DNA of 64,000 nt, from contig NZ_CANMJB010000004.1 of assembly GCF_947498175.1 (NCBI RefSeq), positions 1-64,000 on the forward strand, read 5' to 3'. The stretch is from an uncultured Algimonas sp. Lineage in GTDB: Bacteria; Pseudomonadota; Alphaproteobacteria; Caulobacterales; Maricaulaceae. Under the pieces are notes generated by a model. The model searched no databases. It worked only from the letters and a program-made list of their open reading frames with translations, and was not told the origin of the DNA. Every line of letters starts with the position of its first letter. Position 1 is the first letter of the stretch. Position numbers and translations under genes: made by a program. Positions 7,709 through 16,997 of the stretch are shown here, piece after piece.

Positions 7709-10378
7709 CTAGAAGCGACGCAACAGACGGTCCAGATAGTCGCGTTCCTGTTGGTCGCGTTCGGCCTCCGAGGCCCTGCGCCGCAGCTCTTCGAGGATCT
7801 CGCGCGACCGCTCCGCATTGTCGCGCGGATCGAGATCGGCCTGGGCATTGTCCGAATCCATCCCGTCCAGACCCCGGCCCAGCGGATCGGTTCCTTCCGC
7901 GCTTTCACCGGAAGCCTCGCGCCGTTCGGCCAGTTCGCGGCCCAGCGCATCGCCCGCGTCGCGCAGGGCGCGGATCGCGTCCATCTGGGCGTTGCGCGAC
8001 TCGCCGAACGAGCCCCGGCCCAGCGCCTCTTCCGACTCGCCCATCGCCTCCAGCGCCCGGCCCAGCGCGTCGCCGGAGGATCTCGCTCCGCCGCTCTCCG
8101 GCGTGCCGTTCGGATTGGGGTCGCCTTCGCTAGTCCCGCCTTGGCCGGGCTCGGGCGATCCGGCGTCGCCCTCCTCGCTCCCGGCTTCGGCGGACCGGTC
8201 GCCCGCTCCGGGGAGCTGCTCGCGCAGACCCTCGACCATGCGTTCGATTTCGGCCTGGCGGTCGGCCAGGTCCTGCGGCGAGGTGGGTTCGCCCGCGCGG
8301 CCCGGTTCGCCGAAGCGCCGCATCAGTTCGTCGCGTTCGGCTTGTCGCGTGCGGTCCTGCAGGTCGCGCTGTTCGCCCAGGCTCTCGGCCAGTTCCTCCA
8401 GCGCTTCGCGCATCTCCTCGCTGATCGCGTCCTCGCTGTCGCCGTCCCCGCCCCCGCCGCCGCCCGGCGTGATCTGCATCTGCATCGTCTCCAGCAGTTC
8501 GGCCAGCTGTTCCAGCGCGCGTCGCGCCCCTTCCGTGTCGCCGACGCGGTTGGCCTCCTCGATCGCGTCCAGCAGCGCCTGGATCTCGTCGGTCGAGCCC
8601 ATGGGCGAACTCCCGCCGCCGCTGGGGTCCGCGATCTCGGCGTTCTTGCGCAGCTCTTCCATATAGGCGTCCACGGCCTGGTTGTAGCGCTCGAACAGCG
8701 TGTCGATCTCGCGCTGCGGCGCGCGGCGGGCAATGCCTTCGCGCAAAGCGGCCTGCGCTTCCTGCATCTCCTGCAGGGCCGTGCCCAGCACACCGAACTC
8801 CGCCCGGTTGGCCAGGGTCCACATATGGTCGGGCAGGCCGTTCAGTGCCTCGGCCGACTTGGCGTAGCGCAGCGTCTTGCCGATATGGCGCAGGCCCAGA
8901 TAGACGACCGGATCGTTGAAGATCGCCGGGTCGGGACGCTCCGTCACGGCGTCGATCAATAGCGCGGCGCGCTGCACCGGTTCGGGCGCGCGGCCCAGCC
9001 GCCACGCGGTCTGGAGCGTGTCGAACGTGCCGTCCGAGGCGTCGTTGTCGGGCCGGTCTTCCGGCGCAGGCCCGTAGTCGCCGGATCCGCGCAGGACCAG
9101 GCCGCGCTGTTCGATGATGGCCTTGGCCAGCGGTTCGACGAAGATCTTGTCGGGCACGGTGGTGAAGAAGGGTTCGCTGACCCCGCGCTGCCCGGCCCCG
9201 TCCACGGCGACCAGCCGCGCGGCCACCTTGCGGCCCGCCAGCGGATGGCGTGTCAGGTCCAGTTTCACGGACCGGTCGGTTGCGTCCTTGAAACCGCCCG
9301 CTTGCGTATCGACGTCGGACGTGTCGCCGTCGAAGACGGTGGCGATATCCATCGCGTCCGGTATCTCGATCATCTCCAGCCGGACTTCCTCGACCCCGTA
9401 ATCGTCGGACGCATCGAATCGCAGCACCAGCCGGTCGCGCTTGTCGGCTTCGGGGTCGTCCAGCGTGTCGATGGTGGGCGGAGCGTCCGGCAGGGCGTCC
9501 ACCGTGAAGACCTTGCGGCGCGGCCCGATGCGCCAGTCCAGCACGCCGGAGCCGTCGATCACCGTGCGCGCTTCCGCGCTGGTCCGGCCCAGCGGGACCG
9601 GATCGATGAAGCGCGTGTCCGCCTCGCCGATATAGCGCGGTCGCGGCAGGACGGACGCGCCCGACGCCCGCACGACCAGCGTGGAGCCGACCGGCGCGCG
9701 GATCGGTCCGTCGCCTTGGGCGTAGATGGGTGGGCGGCCCGTATAGTCGGGCGGATCGACCCAGGCCTCGAAGGTGATGTCGTAGGGGTTCGTCGGCGGC
9801 AGCCAGACCGGCGACAGGGCGCGGCGCGTGCGTTCCAGCGCCAGACCCAGCGTCAGGAACAGGGCCAGGCCCAGCGCGATCGGTGCGACGATGCGCAACC
9901 CATAGCGGTCGATCCGCGACAGGGCCGGTTTGCGCCCCACGCCCCGGATGGCGTCCGCCTGCTCGCCCGCCTGTTTCAGATGGGCGGGCCACAGCTCCGG
10001 CGACAGCGCCGGGGCGTCGCGCAACGTGTCGAGCGGACGATGCGACAGCCCCGCCGTCCTTTCCAGCCGCCGCAGCGCATCCGAGCGGGTCGGCCAGCGT
10101 TTGCGCCGGACCTTGAAGGCCGCGCGCCCGATCAGCGCAAGCGTGCCGGTCAGCGCCAGGAGCCGCAGCGGATCGCCCGCCACTTCCCACGTGCCGAACC
10201 AGGTCAGGATCAGGAAGGCGGCCAGCGCCAGCGCGGGCAGAGCCAGGACCGGGGCGTAGGCCTCCCAGACCAGGCGCGCGCGCGCCAGCACGGCGAGACG
10301 GCGCAGCCGGATCGGCAGGACTGTGTCGGAGGTCGGCACGAAGCCGGGCCTAGCGTAGGCACGGCGCGCCTGTCGCAT
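7709..10378 (-). CDS. Large membrane protein of the DUF4175 / TIGR02302 family
   Basis: An 889-residue protein. The N-terminus holds hydrophobic segments at about 40-60, 75-90 and 165-190. It is followed by an extracytoplasmic domain rich in Pro, Asp and Tyr, and a long C-terminal half of acidic coiled coil with Gly/Ser-rich runs (for example GGGGGGDGDSEDAIS). This layout is that of a family conserved in alphaproteobacteria with no assigned role. The start at 10378 gives the full N-terminal hydrophobic region. It lies alone, converging with the SH3 gene and downstream of the homocysteine methyltransferase. Confidence 0.82.
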   Translation of the reverse strand: MRQARRAYARPGFVPTSDTVLPIRLRRLAVLARARLVWEAYAPVLALPALALAAFLILTWFGTWEVAGDPLRLLALTGTLALIGRAAFKVRRKRWPTRSDALRRLERTAGLSHRPLDTLRDAPALSPELWPAHLKQAGEQADAIRGVGRKPALSRIDRYGLRIVAPIALGLALFLTLGLALERTRRALSPVWLPPTNPYDITFEAWVDPPDYTGRPPIYAQGDGPIRAPVGSTLVVRASGASVLPRPRYIGEADTRFIDPVPLGRTSAEARTVIDGSGVLDWRIGPRRKVFTVDALPDAPPTIDTLDDPEADKRDRLVLRFDASDDYGVEEVRLEMIEIPDAMDIATVFDGDTSDVDTQAGGFKDATDRSVKLDLTRHPLAGRKVAARLVAVDGAGQRGVSEPFFTTVPDKIFVEPLAKAIIEQRGLVLRGSGDYGPAPEDRPDNDASDGTFDTLQTAWRLGRAPEPVQRAALLIDAVTERPDPAIFNDPVVYLGLRHIGKTLRYAKSAEALNGLPDHMWTLANRAEFGVLGTALQEMQEAQAALREGIARRAPQREIDTLFERYNQAVDAYMEELRKNAEIADPSGGGSSPMGSTDEIQALLDAIEEANRVGDTEGARRALEQLAELLETMQMQITPGGGGGGDGDSEDAISEEMREALEELAESLGEQRDLQDRTRQAERDELMRRFGEPGRAGEPTSPQDLADRQAEIERMVEGLREQLPGAGDRSAEAGSEEGDAGSPEPGQGGTSEGDPNPNGTPESGGARSSGDALGRALEAMGESEEALGRGSFGESRNAQMDAIRALRDAGDALGRELAERREASGESAEGTDPLGRGLDGMDSDNAQADLDPRDNAERSREILEELRRRASEAERDQQERDYLDRLLRRF

Positions 10379-10410
10379 AAAATATCAGTTATACGGCGCG
10401 GCGAACCGCC

Positions 10411-11436
10411 CTAGCGCCGCCGTCGCCCGCCTGCGCCGCGTCCGCGGCGCCCCGTCGTGCCCGCTTCCACCGGCGGATTGACCAGCGCACCGAGCGTCTC
10501 CTCCAGGCTCGCGCGCGTCGGTCGCGGTCCGGGCTCGTTGCGCGCGAGATAGTCGTCGATGGAACGGCGCATGGCGGCGACGTGTTCCGGCGCGTTGCCG
10601 CAACACCCGCCGATGATGCGCACGCCCGCGTCGGCCGCGAGCTGGGCATAGTCGTACATCAGCTCCGGCGTGCCGGAATAGACGGTCTCCTTGCCCATGA
10701 CGTGCGGGATGCCGCAATTGGCCTTCCCGACGATCACCGCGTCCGGGTCGGCCGCGGTCATGTCGAGCGTGCCGAGCAACAGGTCGGACGCGCCGACGCC
10801 GCAATTCGATCCGACGGCCAAGGGCGGCTCGGACAGACCGGCGGCGATGTTGTGGATCTGGTCCGGCGCGATGCCCATCATCGTCTTGCCGGCCGTGTCG
10901 AAGCTGGCGGTGTAGACATACGGCATGCCGCAATCGATGGCGGCCTGCGCGGCGGCCTGGATTTCCTCGGCCGCGGACATGGTCTCGATCCAGATCACGT
11001 CCGCCCCGCCGTCGCGCAGGCCCTCGATCTGGGTCTTGAAGGCGGCCACGGCGCCCTCCATCGTCATTTCGCCCATCGGTTCGAACAGCTCGCCCGTCGG
11101 CCCGACGGATCCCGCCACCACGACCGGACGCGTCGCCGCTTCGGCCACCCGGCCCGCGATCTCCGCGCCCGCCTTGTTGATGGCGTAGGTGTCGTCCTGC
11201 GCGTCGTGCAGTTTCAAGCGCGGTGCATTGGCCCCGAACGTGTTGGTCAGGATGATGTCCGACCCGGCCTCGACGAATTGGCGGTGCAACGTCTCCGGCT
11301 TGGACGGTTCGGTCAGGTTCCAGATGTCGGGCGGGAAGCCCGGCTCCAGGCCCATATGCATGAAGTTCGTGCCCGTCGCCCCGTCTGCCAGAAGCAGGGG
11401 CGTGCGTTGCAGCAGGTCATATAAAGAAATTCGCAT
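10411..11436 (-). CDS. bmt: Homocysteine S-methyltransferase (betaine-homocysteine methyltransferase type)
   Basis: A 341-residue zinc-dependent methyltransferase that makes methionine from homocysteine. The zinc ligands are the cysteine in GSNCG and the paired cysteines of IIGGCCG. The N-terminal ADGATGTNF motif is typical. The ATG at 11436 has a GGGAAGGA ribosome site just upstream and fits the family; upstream codons overlap the riboswitch region. The last 25 or so residues are a basic Gly/Arg tail. Methyl donor (betaine, S-methylmethionine or other) is inferred, with betaine favoured by similarity to alphaproteobacterial Bmt proteins. It is divergent from a B12 riboswitch and btuB. Confidence 0.82.
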   Translation of the reverse strand: MRISLYDLLQRTPLLLADGATGTNFMHMGLEPGFPPDIWNLTEPSKPETLHRQFVEAGSDIILTNTFGANAPRLKLHDAQDDTYAINKAGAEIAGRVAEAATRPVVVAGSVGPTGELFEPMGEMTMEGAVAAFKTQIEGLRDGGADVIWIETMSAAEEIQAAAQAAIDCGMPYVYTASFDTAGKTMMGIAPDQIHNIAAGLSEPPLAVGSNCGVGASDLLLGTLDMTAADPDAVIVGKANCGIPHVMGKETVYSGTPELMYDYAQLAADAGVRIIGGCCGNAPEHVAAMRRSIDDYLARNEPGPRPTRASLEETLGALVNPPVEAGTTGRRGRGAGGRRRR

Positions 11437-11502
11437 ATCCTTCCCATGATCGGGCTCTGCGCGCTTGTCAAAGCCTGTTTCGCCCTCTAGGTCGCGCGGC
11501 GT

Positions 11503-11656
11503 TCCGGTCATCTGAAAGGATGTGAATAGGGAACGGGGTGGAAATCCCCGACAGCGCCCGCTGCCGTGTTTGGCGAGGGGCGCCGCATCAGGCCACTGCG
11601 AGAGCGGGAAGGCGCGGCGCACCACTATCAGCCATCAGTCGGAAGACCTGCCGGAT
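11503..11656 (+). promoter_or_regulatory. Cobalamin (B12) riboswitch
   Basis: The segment has the ordered conserved blocks of the AdoCbl class: GGGAAC then GGTGGAAATCCCC, CAGCGCCCGCTGCCGTG, GCCACTG, CGGGAAGGCG, and the closing AGTCGGAAGACCTGCC box. The outer ends TCCGG (11503-11507) and CCGGA (11651-11655) can pair as P1. It sits about 135 bases before a TonB-dependent receptor start, the classical target. Binding of cobalamin should shut off receptor synthesis. Confidence 0.9.
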
Positions 11657-11792
11657 CATGTCGCCAGCGCGCGCGGGCGGGGCCGACCGATGCGCATGGA
11701 TGAGGGGGAGAGGGTCCCGCTCACTCAATGACGACGTCTTTGCAACACCGTGCGACGGGCGAGACCCGCGCGCGACACAGGAGACGTGCGTG

Positions 11793-13667
11793 ATGAAACG
11801 CTTTATTTTGGGAACGGCCTTGGGGATCGCCTCGGCCGTCGCGACGAACGCGGCCGGCTGGGCGCAGGTGCAGGCGGATGTCGATGACCCGGACCTGTTC
11901 GACACGGATGAGGTGGTCGTGTCCGCCACACGGTTGGGCGCCCTGGATGCGGACGAGCTGACGATCGCGTCCTCCGTCCTGACGGAAACCGAGATCGAGG
12001 CCCGCGGCCAGCAATATGTGTCGGACCTGCTGCGGTCCATGCCGGGCATCGCGATCAGCGCGTCCGGATCGCGCGGCAACCTGACCCAGATCCGCGTCCG
12101 CGGGGCCGAAGCCAACCATGTGGTCGTCATCATCGACGGCGTCGAAGTCGCCAACCCCAGCGACGGCGGGTTCGACCTGTCGGGCCTTCGCGCCCAGGAC
12201 ATCGTCAGGATCGAAGTGCTGCGCGGCGAACAGTCCGCGCTCTACGGGTCGGACGCCGTCGCGGGCGTGATCAACGTCGTCACCCGGGCCGGGAACACGG
12301 CCGAGCGCTGGCAGGCCAGCGTGGAAGGCGGATCGCGCGGCACGCTGGAAGGGCAGGCGAGCGCCGTCATCCCGATCGGCACGGCGGCCCTGTCCGTGAA
12401 CGGCAATGCGTTCCGTACGGACGGCTTCGATATCTCCGGGCTCGGCGGCGAAAAGGACGGATCGACTTCCGAAACCATCAATGTCGGCTTGAATGCGGTG
12501 CGTTTCGGCGGTGCGCGTTTCGATGCCAAGTTCGCCCATTCCAACGTGAACGCCGACTTCGACAGCGGGTCGCCCCTGCGCGACACGTCCGACACGTTGG
12601 AGGCCGGGACGACGACGGCGCGCGGCGATGTGAGGTTCAAGACCGGCGTGATCGACCACAAGATCGGCCTGGGCCATCTGGAGCGCAGAACCGATACAAA
12701 GAGCCCGACCGGGACGAGTCGGTCCGTGGGCGAGAGAACGACGGCGAGCTGGGCGGCGGGCCTGACGCGCGAGACGGACAAGTTCACCCTGCTGGGGGAA
12801 TTCGAACGCGAGACCTACAGCAATTCGCCCAACAGCGTCGATCCGGACGGCAAGGCGGAGAACGACACGGCCGCCATCGCGGCCGAATACCGCCGCACGC
12901 TGGGGCCGGCGACGCTGACTGCGTCGGGCCGTTACGACAGCAACGATCTGTTCGACGACGCCGTGACCTGGCGCCTGGGCGCGGCCTATGACTTCTCGTG
13001 GGAGGGCCGTCTGCGCGGCAGTGTCGGCACGGGCATCAAGAATCCCACCTTGATCGAATTGTTCGGCTTTTTCCCGGCCAGCAATTTCATCGGCAACCCC
13101 GATCTGGATCCGGAGAAGTCGATCGGCGTCAATGTCGGCTACCAACAGACGATCGGTGCGTTCGAAGGCTCGGTCGATCTGTTCTATTCCGAACTGCAGG
13201 ACGAAATCGACGGGTTCGTGTTCAACGGCGTGTCCAGTGTCCGCAACCTGGAGCGCGACTCGACCCGGCAGGGCGTCGAACTGGAAGCCAGCTACACGCT
13301 CGGCACCGTCCGGCTGTCAGGCTCCGCGACCTTCCTGGACAGCGACCAGGGCGACGTCGAAGAGCAGCGGCGACCGGACATGCTCGCAAGCGCGACGATC
13401 GACTGGGATGCGACGGACCGGCTGCGCCTGTCGGCCTATGCCGACCATACGGGCAGCCAGCTGGATTCGGACTTCTCGACCTTTCCCGCGCCGCGCGTCA
13501 CGCTCGATGCCTTCACTCTGGTCGGCGCCCGCGCCGCCTATGCCGTGGGCGATCATGCGACGGTGAGCTTGCGGGGCGAGAACCTGTTCGACGCGGATTA
13601 TCAGGAAGTCTTCGGCTACGCCTCGCCGGGCCGGGCCGTCTTCGCCGGGCTGGCGCTCGACTTCTAG
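11793..13667 (+). CDS. btuB: TonB-dependent outer-membrane receptor, BtuB-like (cobalamin uptake)
   Basis: A 624-residue outer-membrane receptor. A signal peptide (1 to about 24) is followed by a TonB-box-like EVVVSATR. Next comes a plug domain with LLRSMPGIAIS, IRVRG and VEVLRGEQSALYGSDAVAGVINVVT motifs. A beta-barrel ends with the family's GRAVFAGLALDF, terminating in Phe. The ATG at 11793 is preceded by AGGAG and follows the cobalamin riboswitch, which is the main reason to assign vitamin B12 as the cargo. No btuFCD transport genes are in the window. It converges with the GumN-type gene 21 bases away. Confidence 0.88.
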   Translation: MKRFILGTALGIASAVATNAAGWAQVQADVDDPDLFDTDEVVVSATRLGALDADELTIASSVLTETEIEARGQQYVSDLLRSMPGIAISASGSRGNLTQIRVRGAEANHVVVIIDGVEVANPSDGGFDLSGLRAQDIVRIEVLRGEQSALYGSDAVAGVINVVTRAGNTAERWQASVEGGSRGTLEGQASAVIPIGTAALSVNGNAFRTDGFDISGLGGEKDGSTSETINVGLNAVRFGGARFDAKFAHSNVNADFDSGSPLRDTSDTLEAGTTTARGDVRFKTGVIDHKIGLGHLERRTDTKSPTGTSRSVGERTTASWAAGLTRETDKFTLLGEFERETYSNSPNSVDPDGKAENDTAAIAAEYRRTLGPATLTASGRYDSNDLFDDAVTWRLGAAYDFSWEGRLRGSVGTGIKNPTLIELFGFFPASNFIGNPDLDPEKSIGVNVGYQQTIGAFEGSVDLFYSELQDEIDGFVFNGVSSVRNLERDSTRQGVELEASYTLGTVRLSGSATFLDSDQGDVEEQRRPDMLASATIDWDATDRLRLSAYADHTGSQLDSDFSTFPAPRVTLDAFTLVGARAAYAVGDHATVSLRGENLFDADYQEVFGYASPGRAVFAGLALDF

Positions 13668-13688
13668 CGGGTCCGCCCGGTCGCGTCT

Positions 13689-14675
13689 TCAATCCGTCGG
13701 CACGTCCGGCAGATCGAGATCGGCCGGGCGGATCACGTCCTCGCCCAGGAAGGCGAGGTAGCGCGAGATATCGTGGCCGCGCGCTTCCAGCGCGTCGATC
13801 AGGCTGTCCTCGCCCAGCAAGTGCGACAGGCCGACGGCCGCGAACCCTGTACCGGATCCGTCCATGAAAGCATCCAGCCGTTCGGCCCAGGCGGCGTTGC
13901 GGTCGGTCAGCACGGCGGCGACGTAGCCGTCCGGCGCGTTTTCCAGCGGTCCGGTCAGGGCCGCTTCCAGCGCATCGACATCGCCCACGGCCCAGTCGCG
14001 CGCGATCGCGGCGAGTGTGTCGTCCATCTCCTCGAAGCGTTCCATCGTATCGGTCAGCAGCTCCAGCTGAACGGCTTCGGGCAAGTCCGCCATCTGGCGG
14101 ATCTGCGCTTCGGCGGTTTCCAGGAAAACGACGTTCTTGCCGGACCGGGCCGCGCGCGATTTCAGCGCTTCGTCCGCCGATAGCTCCGCGCTCAGTCCGG
14201 CCGCGTCCGCCGCGGCCAGCGTCAGGAACTCGCCCGCCAGCCAGGGCCGCATCGAATCGAGTGCCGCCAGGTCGACCCCGCCATTGTTCGCCACCGCTTC
14301 GAGCAGGATGGACTGGTAATTGTCGAGCGTGTCGGTCAGGCGGTGCCCGTCGCGCCGGAACCCCCGTTGCGTGGCCAGCGCCTGTGCGCGCAGGCCCGCC
14401 GCCCCGGCATGGTCGGCTTCGAAGAAGACGGTGCCGCTTTGCGCGAACGCCTCGCGCATGTCGTCGCGCTGCCACCGCAAATCTTCGGGCAGCAGATGGA
14501 CCGTGCCGAACAGATAGAGCGTGCTGTCTTCGTCCTGCAGGCGCCAGAGGGCCGGCCCGTCATTGCGGGCGCGGGCGTCTTCGACCTTGCGCATGGCCCC
14601 GTCCGTGACGGGAACGCGGTCGCAAGCGGCCGTCAGGGTAGCGGCAGCGAGGAAGGATAGGATGAGACGCAGCAT
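13689..14675 (-). CDS. TraB/GumN family lipoprotein
   Basis: A 328-residue protein beginning with a lipoprotein signal (MLRLILSFLAAATLTAAC). It carries the TraB/GumN hallmarks: LYLFGTVHLLP near residue 55, FFEAD, and a C-terminal FAAVGLSHLLGEDSL. The family resembles Tiki-type metalloproteases, and the HLLP and GLSHLLG histidines are the likely metal site. The start at 14675 was chosen because it creates the signal peptide and lipobox; upstream codons add a non-family extension. Cellular role is unknown. Confidence 0.83.
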   Translation of the reverse strand: MLRLILSFLAAATLTAACDRVPVTDGAMRKVEDARARNDGPALWRLQDEDSTLYLFGTVHLLPEDLRWQRDDMREAFAQSGTVFFEADHAGAAGLRAQALATQRGFRRDGHRLTDTLDNYQSILLEAVANNGGVDLAALDSMRPWLAGEFLTLAAADAAGLSAELSADEALKSRAARSGKNVVFLETAEAQIRQMADLPEAVQLELLTDTMERFEEMDDTLAAIARDWAVGDVDALEAALTGPLENAPDGYVAAVLTDRNAAWAERLDAFMDGSGTGFAAVGLSHLLGEDSLIDALEARGHDISRYLAFLGEDVIRPADLDLPDVPTD

Positions 14676-14795
14676 GTCGGCGCGGTCCCTAGGGCGGGGC
14701 GGGGCGCGCTGGCAACGGATTTTCACGTCCGCACAGTGGGGCCCCTCGCGCAAACGTCAGTGGCAAGGCCGCATTTCGCTGCTAGGGCGGCGCCC

Positions 14796-15725
14796 ATGAA
14801 TGCGCCGATCGATCCCGCCAAATTCCGCGATCCTCTCATCACGGCCCAGGGCGACGTCCGGGCGTCCGTCGCCTTCCGGGGCTATGACACGCTCTGGTTC
14901 AATACCGGCTCGCTCTGCAATATCGAATGCGCCAACTGCTATATCGAAAGCAGTCCGACCGCCGACCATTTCGTCTATTTGACGCCCGGGGACGTCGCGC
15001 CGTTCCTGGACGAACTGGAGGCGCCCATCGAGATCGGCTTCACCGGCGGGGAGCCGTTCCTGAACCCACACATGATCCGCCTGTCCGAGATGGCGCTGGA
15101 GCGCGGCCACCGGATCCTGATCCTGACCAACGCCATGCGGCCGATGATGCGGCCGCGGGTGCAGGCGGGTCTGCTGGATCTGAAGGCGCGCTTTCCCGCC
15201 CGCGTCACGATGCGGGTCAGCCTCGATCACTACACGGCCGAAGGCCATGACGCGGAACGCGGCGCGGGCGCCTTCGCCAAAGCCCTGCCGGGCGTGGATT
15301 GGCTGGCCGCGCAAGGCTTTGCGCTCCACATCGCCGGGCGGGCCGTGTTCGCGGACTCGGAGGTTTCGGCGCGCAGCGGCTACCGCGCCCTGGTCGCGGA
15401 TCGCGGCTGGCCTGTCGATGCCGACGACCCGGCGGCGCTGATGCTGTTTCCGGAAATGGACGACCGCGCCGACGTGCCGGAAATCACGACCGCCTGCTGG
15501 GACATCCTGTCTGTTTCACCGGACAGCCTGATGTGCGCCAACTCCCGCATGGTGGTCCGGCGCAAGGGGGAAGGCCGCGCCCGCGTGCTGGCTTGCACGC
15601 TTCTCTGGGACGATCCGCAGTTCGACATGGGCGCCACGCTGGACGAAGCGGCACGGACCGTCAGCCTGAACCATCCGCACTGCGCCACCTTCTGCGTCCT
15701 CGGCGGGGCGAGCTGTTCGGCCTAA
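14796..15725 (+). CDS. Radical SAM protein of unknown function
   Basis: A 309-residue enzyme with the 4Fe-4S motif CNIECANC (Cys41, Cys45, Cys48) and the SAM-binding GGEP (84-87). After the barrel the C-terminal third adds eight further cysteines, in TTACWD, LMCANS, LACTLL and the end HPHCATFCVLGGASCS, suggesting an auxiliary SPASM/twitch-like iron-sulfur cluster. The ATG at 14796 gives the family N-terminus. Its stop overlaps that of convergent dCTP deaminase by 4 bases. No precursor peptide, sulfatase or quinone gene is adjacent, so the substrate is open. Confidence 0.78.
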   Translation: MNAPIDPAKFRDPLITAQGDVRASVAFRGYDTLWFNTGSLCNIECANCYIESSPTADHFVYLTPGDVAPFLDELEAPIEIGFTGGEPFLNPHMIRLSEMALERGHRILILTNAMRPMMRPRVQAGLLDLKARFPARVTMRVSLDHYTAEGHDAERGAGAFAKALPGVDWLAAQGFALHIAGRAVFADSEVSARSGYRALVADRGWPVDADDPAALMLFPEMDDRADVPEITTACWDILSVSPDSLMCANSRMVVRRKGEGRARVLACTLLWDDPQFDMGATLDEAARTVSLNHPHCATFCVLGGASCSA

Positions 15726-16741
15726 TCCCGGAAGTGCTTGGACAATCGCAGGCCCTGCGCCTGGTAGGAGCTGCCGTTCGCCCCGTAGAGATCGGTCGGT
15801 TCCTCGGTCAGCGCTTCGAAGACGAGATGGGCGACGGGTTGGCCGTGGGACAGCAGGAAGGGCACGTCGCGGCCGCGCACTTCCAGCACGGCGCGGCTGC
15901 CTTCTCCTCCTGCCGACGCCACGCCGAAACCGGGATCGAAAAAGCCGGCGTAATGCGCGCGGAACTCGCCGATTTCCGTGTCGATCGGCGCCATTTCGGC
16001 GGCTTGGCCAACCGGTATCTCGACGGCTTCCCGGCTCGCGAGGATGTAGAACTCCTCCGGTTCGAGAATCAGACCGCCATTGGTCAATCGCACCGGCTCC
16101 CAATAGTCGAGCGCGGCATGCGCCCCGATCCCGCGCAGATCCACAAGGCCGGAATGGCGGCGGGCGCGGTAGCCGACGACCGGCGCCTCCGGCGACAGGT
16201 CGAGCGACACGGTCTGGCGGTGCAGCGGTGCGGGCGGAGCGTCGCGGAAGCGGATCTGGGACAGCCGGTCGCCCGTTCGCACCAGCACCGGGAAGGTTCG
16301 CGGCGCGACTTCCAGCCATAAAGGCCCGCGATAGCCCGCGGGCAGCGCATCGAACCGGTCCGACGCTTCGCCGATGGCGCGCGCGAACACGTCCAGCCGC
16401 CCGGTCGAGCTTTTCGGGTTGGCGAGCGCGGAAACATGGTCCGGCAGGTCCAGCGTCTCGCGCAGTTCGATCAGGTAGATGCAGCCCGTTTCCAGGACCG
16501 CGCCGGCATCCAGGTCGATTTCGTGCAGATGCAGCGCCTCGATCCCGTCGGCCACGCGCCCGCCCGCTCCCGGCAGGAAGGAAGCGCGCATCCGGTAGGC
16601 GCGGCGACCCAGCGTCAGGTCGAGCGAGGCGGGTTGCAGCGTCTGCGGCAGGATTTCGCCCGGAGCCAAAGGCACGGGCGGAGCGACGCGGACACGGCCC
16701 GCCTCGATCAGCGCGGCGATCTGCTGTGAGGGCAGGATCAT
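15722..16741 (-). CDS. dcd: 2'-deoxycytidine 5'-triphosphate deaminase (long alphaproteobacterial form)
   Basis: A 339-residue protein made of two dUTPase-fold halves. The first (about 1-165) contains QPASLDLTLG and SALANPKSSTGRLDVFAR. The second (about 170-339) contains GLVDLRG, FDPGFG and a C-terminal HFRD. It deaminates dCTP to dUTP for thymidylate synthesis. Enterobacterial Dcd is about 190 residues, and the double-length form is typical of alphaproteobacteria. It converges on the radical SAM gene with a 4-base overlap. No thymidylate gene is adjacent. Confidence 0.85.
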   Translation of the reverse strand: MILPSQQIAALIEAGRVRVAPPVPLAPGEILPQTLQPASLDLTLGRRAYRMRASFLPGAGGRVADGIEALHLHEIDLDAGAVLETGCIYLIELRETLDLPDHVSALANPKSSTGRLDVFARAIGEASDRFDALPAGYRGPLWLEVAPRTFPVLVRTGDRLSQIRFRDAPPAPLHRQTVSLDLSPEAPVVGYRARRHSGLVDLRGIGAHAALDYWEPVRLTNGGLILEPEEFYILASREAVEIPVGQAAEMAPIDTEIGEFRAHYAGFFDPGFGVASAGGEGSRAVLEVRGRDVPFLLSHGQPVAHLVFEALTEEPTDLYGANGSSYQAQGLRLSKHFRD

Positions 16742-16997
16742 GGGGCCTGCCTAGGCGTCCCTCCGCTCCGTCTCAAGGCCGCATCTGCCGGAATCCGGTT
16801 GATTTTTCGGGCATGACCCGGGGTCCGGCGCAGGATGCCGGTCCGCTTCGCCGGTTAGGTGATCACTGTTAAAACATGGAAGTTGGCATGCTAAAACAGT
16901 TGCAAGCCCGCAGTCGTCGTGGAAGCGTGAGGGCGCTCGGCAGACACAGAGCCGGACTCGGGATGGGTCCGGTCCGGCCGGGCCTGGAGGGGTCGCG

